Source: Verrucomicrobium sp. BvORR034 (lineage in GTDB: Bacteria; Verrucomicrobiota; Verrucomicrobiia; Verrucomicrobiales; Verrucomicrobiaceae). From it: 64,000 nucleotides of DNA. Numbering within the stretch: the stretch's first letter is position 1; each line of letters starts with the position of its first letter. Both the position numbers and the translations under genes were made by a program. Below the pieces are notes generated by a model that was not told the origin of the DNA, ran no database searches, and saw nothing but the letters and a program-made list of their open reading frames with translations. The stretch is from assembly GCF_000739635.1 (NCBI RefSeq), contig NZ_BATQ01000175.1, positions 62,001-126,000 on the forward strand, written 5' to 3'. Shown piece by piece: positions 63,172-64,000 of the stretch.

Positions 63172-64000
63172 TCACAGGGCAATGACGTCTTTCACCACCT
63201 TGAGCAGCGTCTTTGCCGTGTAGGGCTTGGGCAGGAAGATCTTCACACTGGCCCCGGCCGCCTTGGCCGTGACATCGCTGGCACTGACGCCGCTCACCGC
63301 CACGATCTTGATCGCGGGATTCATCTTGGTCAGCACCTTGATGGTGGCCTCACCATCCATGACGGGCATCATCATGTCGGTCAGCACCAACGCGATCTGT
63401 TGACGATGCTCCACGTAGGTGGTCACTGCTTCTGCGCCGTCACAGGCCAGGATCACCTTGTAGCCAAAGGCCTCCAGCGTCTGCCGGGTGATCATACGAA
63501 TGGCCGCCTCGTCGTCCACCACCAGCACCGTTTCGCCCTTGCCCCGGGGCACCTTGGAGTCTTCGTCCGCCGCGGGCTGATTCTGTCCCATACTGCGAGC
63601 TGGCAGATAGATGCGGAACTTCGCTCCCTTGCCAGCCTCGCTGCGGGCTCGCATGAAGCCGCCATGGCTCTTGATGATCGCCATGGAGGTGGACAGGCCA
63701 AGCCCGGTCCCCTTCCCCACCGCCTTCGTGGTGAAGAACGGATCGAAGATCTTGTCCATGATCGCCGCCGGAATGCCGGTGCCGGTGTCTTCCACCTGAA
63801 TCACCAGGTAAGGACCTGATTTGGCCTCCAGGTTCATGGCCGCATAGTGAGCGTCCAGCGTGACGTTCTCCACGGAGATGGCAATGTTCCCGCCCTCCGG
63901 CATGGCGTCACGGGCGTTCACACACAGGTTCAGCAGCACTTGGTGCAGTTGGGTCAGATCACCCGTGACGATCCAGAGGTCGCTGCCCACGTTGGTGCGG
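63172..64000 (-). CDS. Hybrid histidine kinase / response regulator, C-terminal part
   Basis: The frame is open to the window edge, so the N-terminus lies outside. Visible are the HATPase_c boxes LHQVLLNLCVNARDAMPEGG, VEDTGTGIPAAIMDKIFDPF, GKGTGLGLSTSMAIIKSHGG, and a receiver domain with VLVVDDEAAIRMI, phospho-acceptor Asp in LVLTDMMMPVMDGEATI, and FLPKPYTAKTLL. Input domains and the phospho-His are not in view. No partner gene is visible. Confidence 0.92.
   Translation of the reverse strand, partial: RTNVGSDLWIVTGDLTQLHQVLLNLCVNARDAMPEGGNIAISVENVTLDAHYAAMNLEAKSGPYLVIQVEDTGTGIPAAIMDKIFDPFFTTKAVGKGTGLGLSTSMAIIKSHGGFMRARSEAGKGAKFRIYLPARSMGQNQPAADEDSKVPRGKGETVLVVDDEAAIRMITRQTLEAFGYKVILACDGAEAVTTYVEHRQQIALVLTDMMMPVMDGEATIKVLTKMNPAIKIVAVSGVSASDVTAKAAGASVKIFLPKPYTAKTLLKVVKDVIAL

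Overview
The window is a high-GC bacterial chromosome segment that reads as a member of the Verrucomicrobiota, probably order Verrucomicrobiales. The assignment rests on gene content: a 1250-residue PVC-type secreted dehydrogenase with a CxxCH cytochrome module, a DUF6807 (PmoA-like) protein next to a Tat-type Gfo/Idh/MocA oxidoreductase, an IF-1 with a long RG-rich N-terminal extension, a hydroxypyruvate-isomerase-like protein beside a PQQ-type sugar dehydrogenase, and many secreted proteins. No rRNA, tRNA, prophage or CRISPR array was seen.

Layout. 0-9 kb: end of a TPR protein, a ComEA-like HhH protein, a DEDD-type exonuclease, an RDD protein, infA, a large secreted protein, a diacylglycerol-kinase-like lipid kinase and alaS, which carries an apparent one-base frameshift. 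9-11.1 kb: two small membrane proteins and an intact RAYT (REP-associated tyrosine transposase) followed by a 130-bp tandem array of palindromic repeats. 11-21 kb: a secreted zinc metalloprotease, an endonuclease/phosphatase-family protein, an orphan DppB/DppC permease pair and the PVC dehydrogenase-cytochrome. 21-32 kb: a ClpP-fold protease, a parvulin, an NAD-dependent dehydrogenase with a very long disordered tail, a YgfZ-like protein, a lipoprotein, a cyclophilin and a transmembrane Ser/Thr kinase with HEAT repeats. 32-35 kb: small accessory genes, a 1-kb stretch of decayed palindromic repeats and a LuxR-type regulator. 35-45.3 kb, minus strand: a complete kdp potassium-uptake operon with unusual extra members. 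45.3-59 kb: a repeat field, PIG-L deacetylase, PhoH, serpin, two EF-hand proteins, small enzymes, a TSUP transporter, an esterase/beta-propeller fusion, and the Hyi/sugar dehydrogenase pair. 59-60.3 kb: a second, frameshifted RAYT flanked by two convergent REP pairs. 60.3-64 kb: Gfo/Idh/MocA plus DUF6807 and the end of a hybrid histidine kinase.

The most coherent system is the kdp locus. It reads, in transcription order, a 27-residue membrane peptide, kdpF, kdpA, kdpB, kdpC, a short KdpC-like paralogue, a glycosyltransferase-like protein, kdpD, kdpE. The paralogue and the glycosyltransferase-like protein are the best candidates for something undescribed. The two RAYT loci, each with its own palindrome family, are the other notable structure; the palindromes of the second RAYT also fill the region just upstream of the kdp operon.
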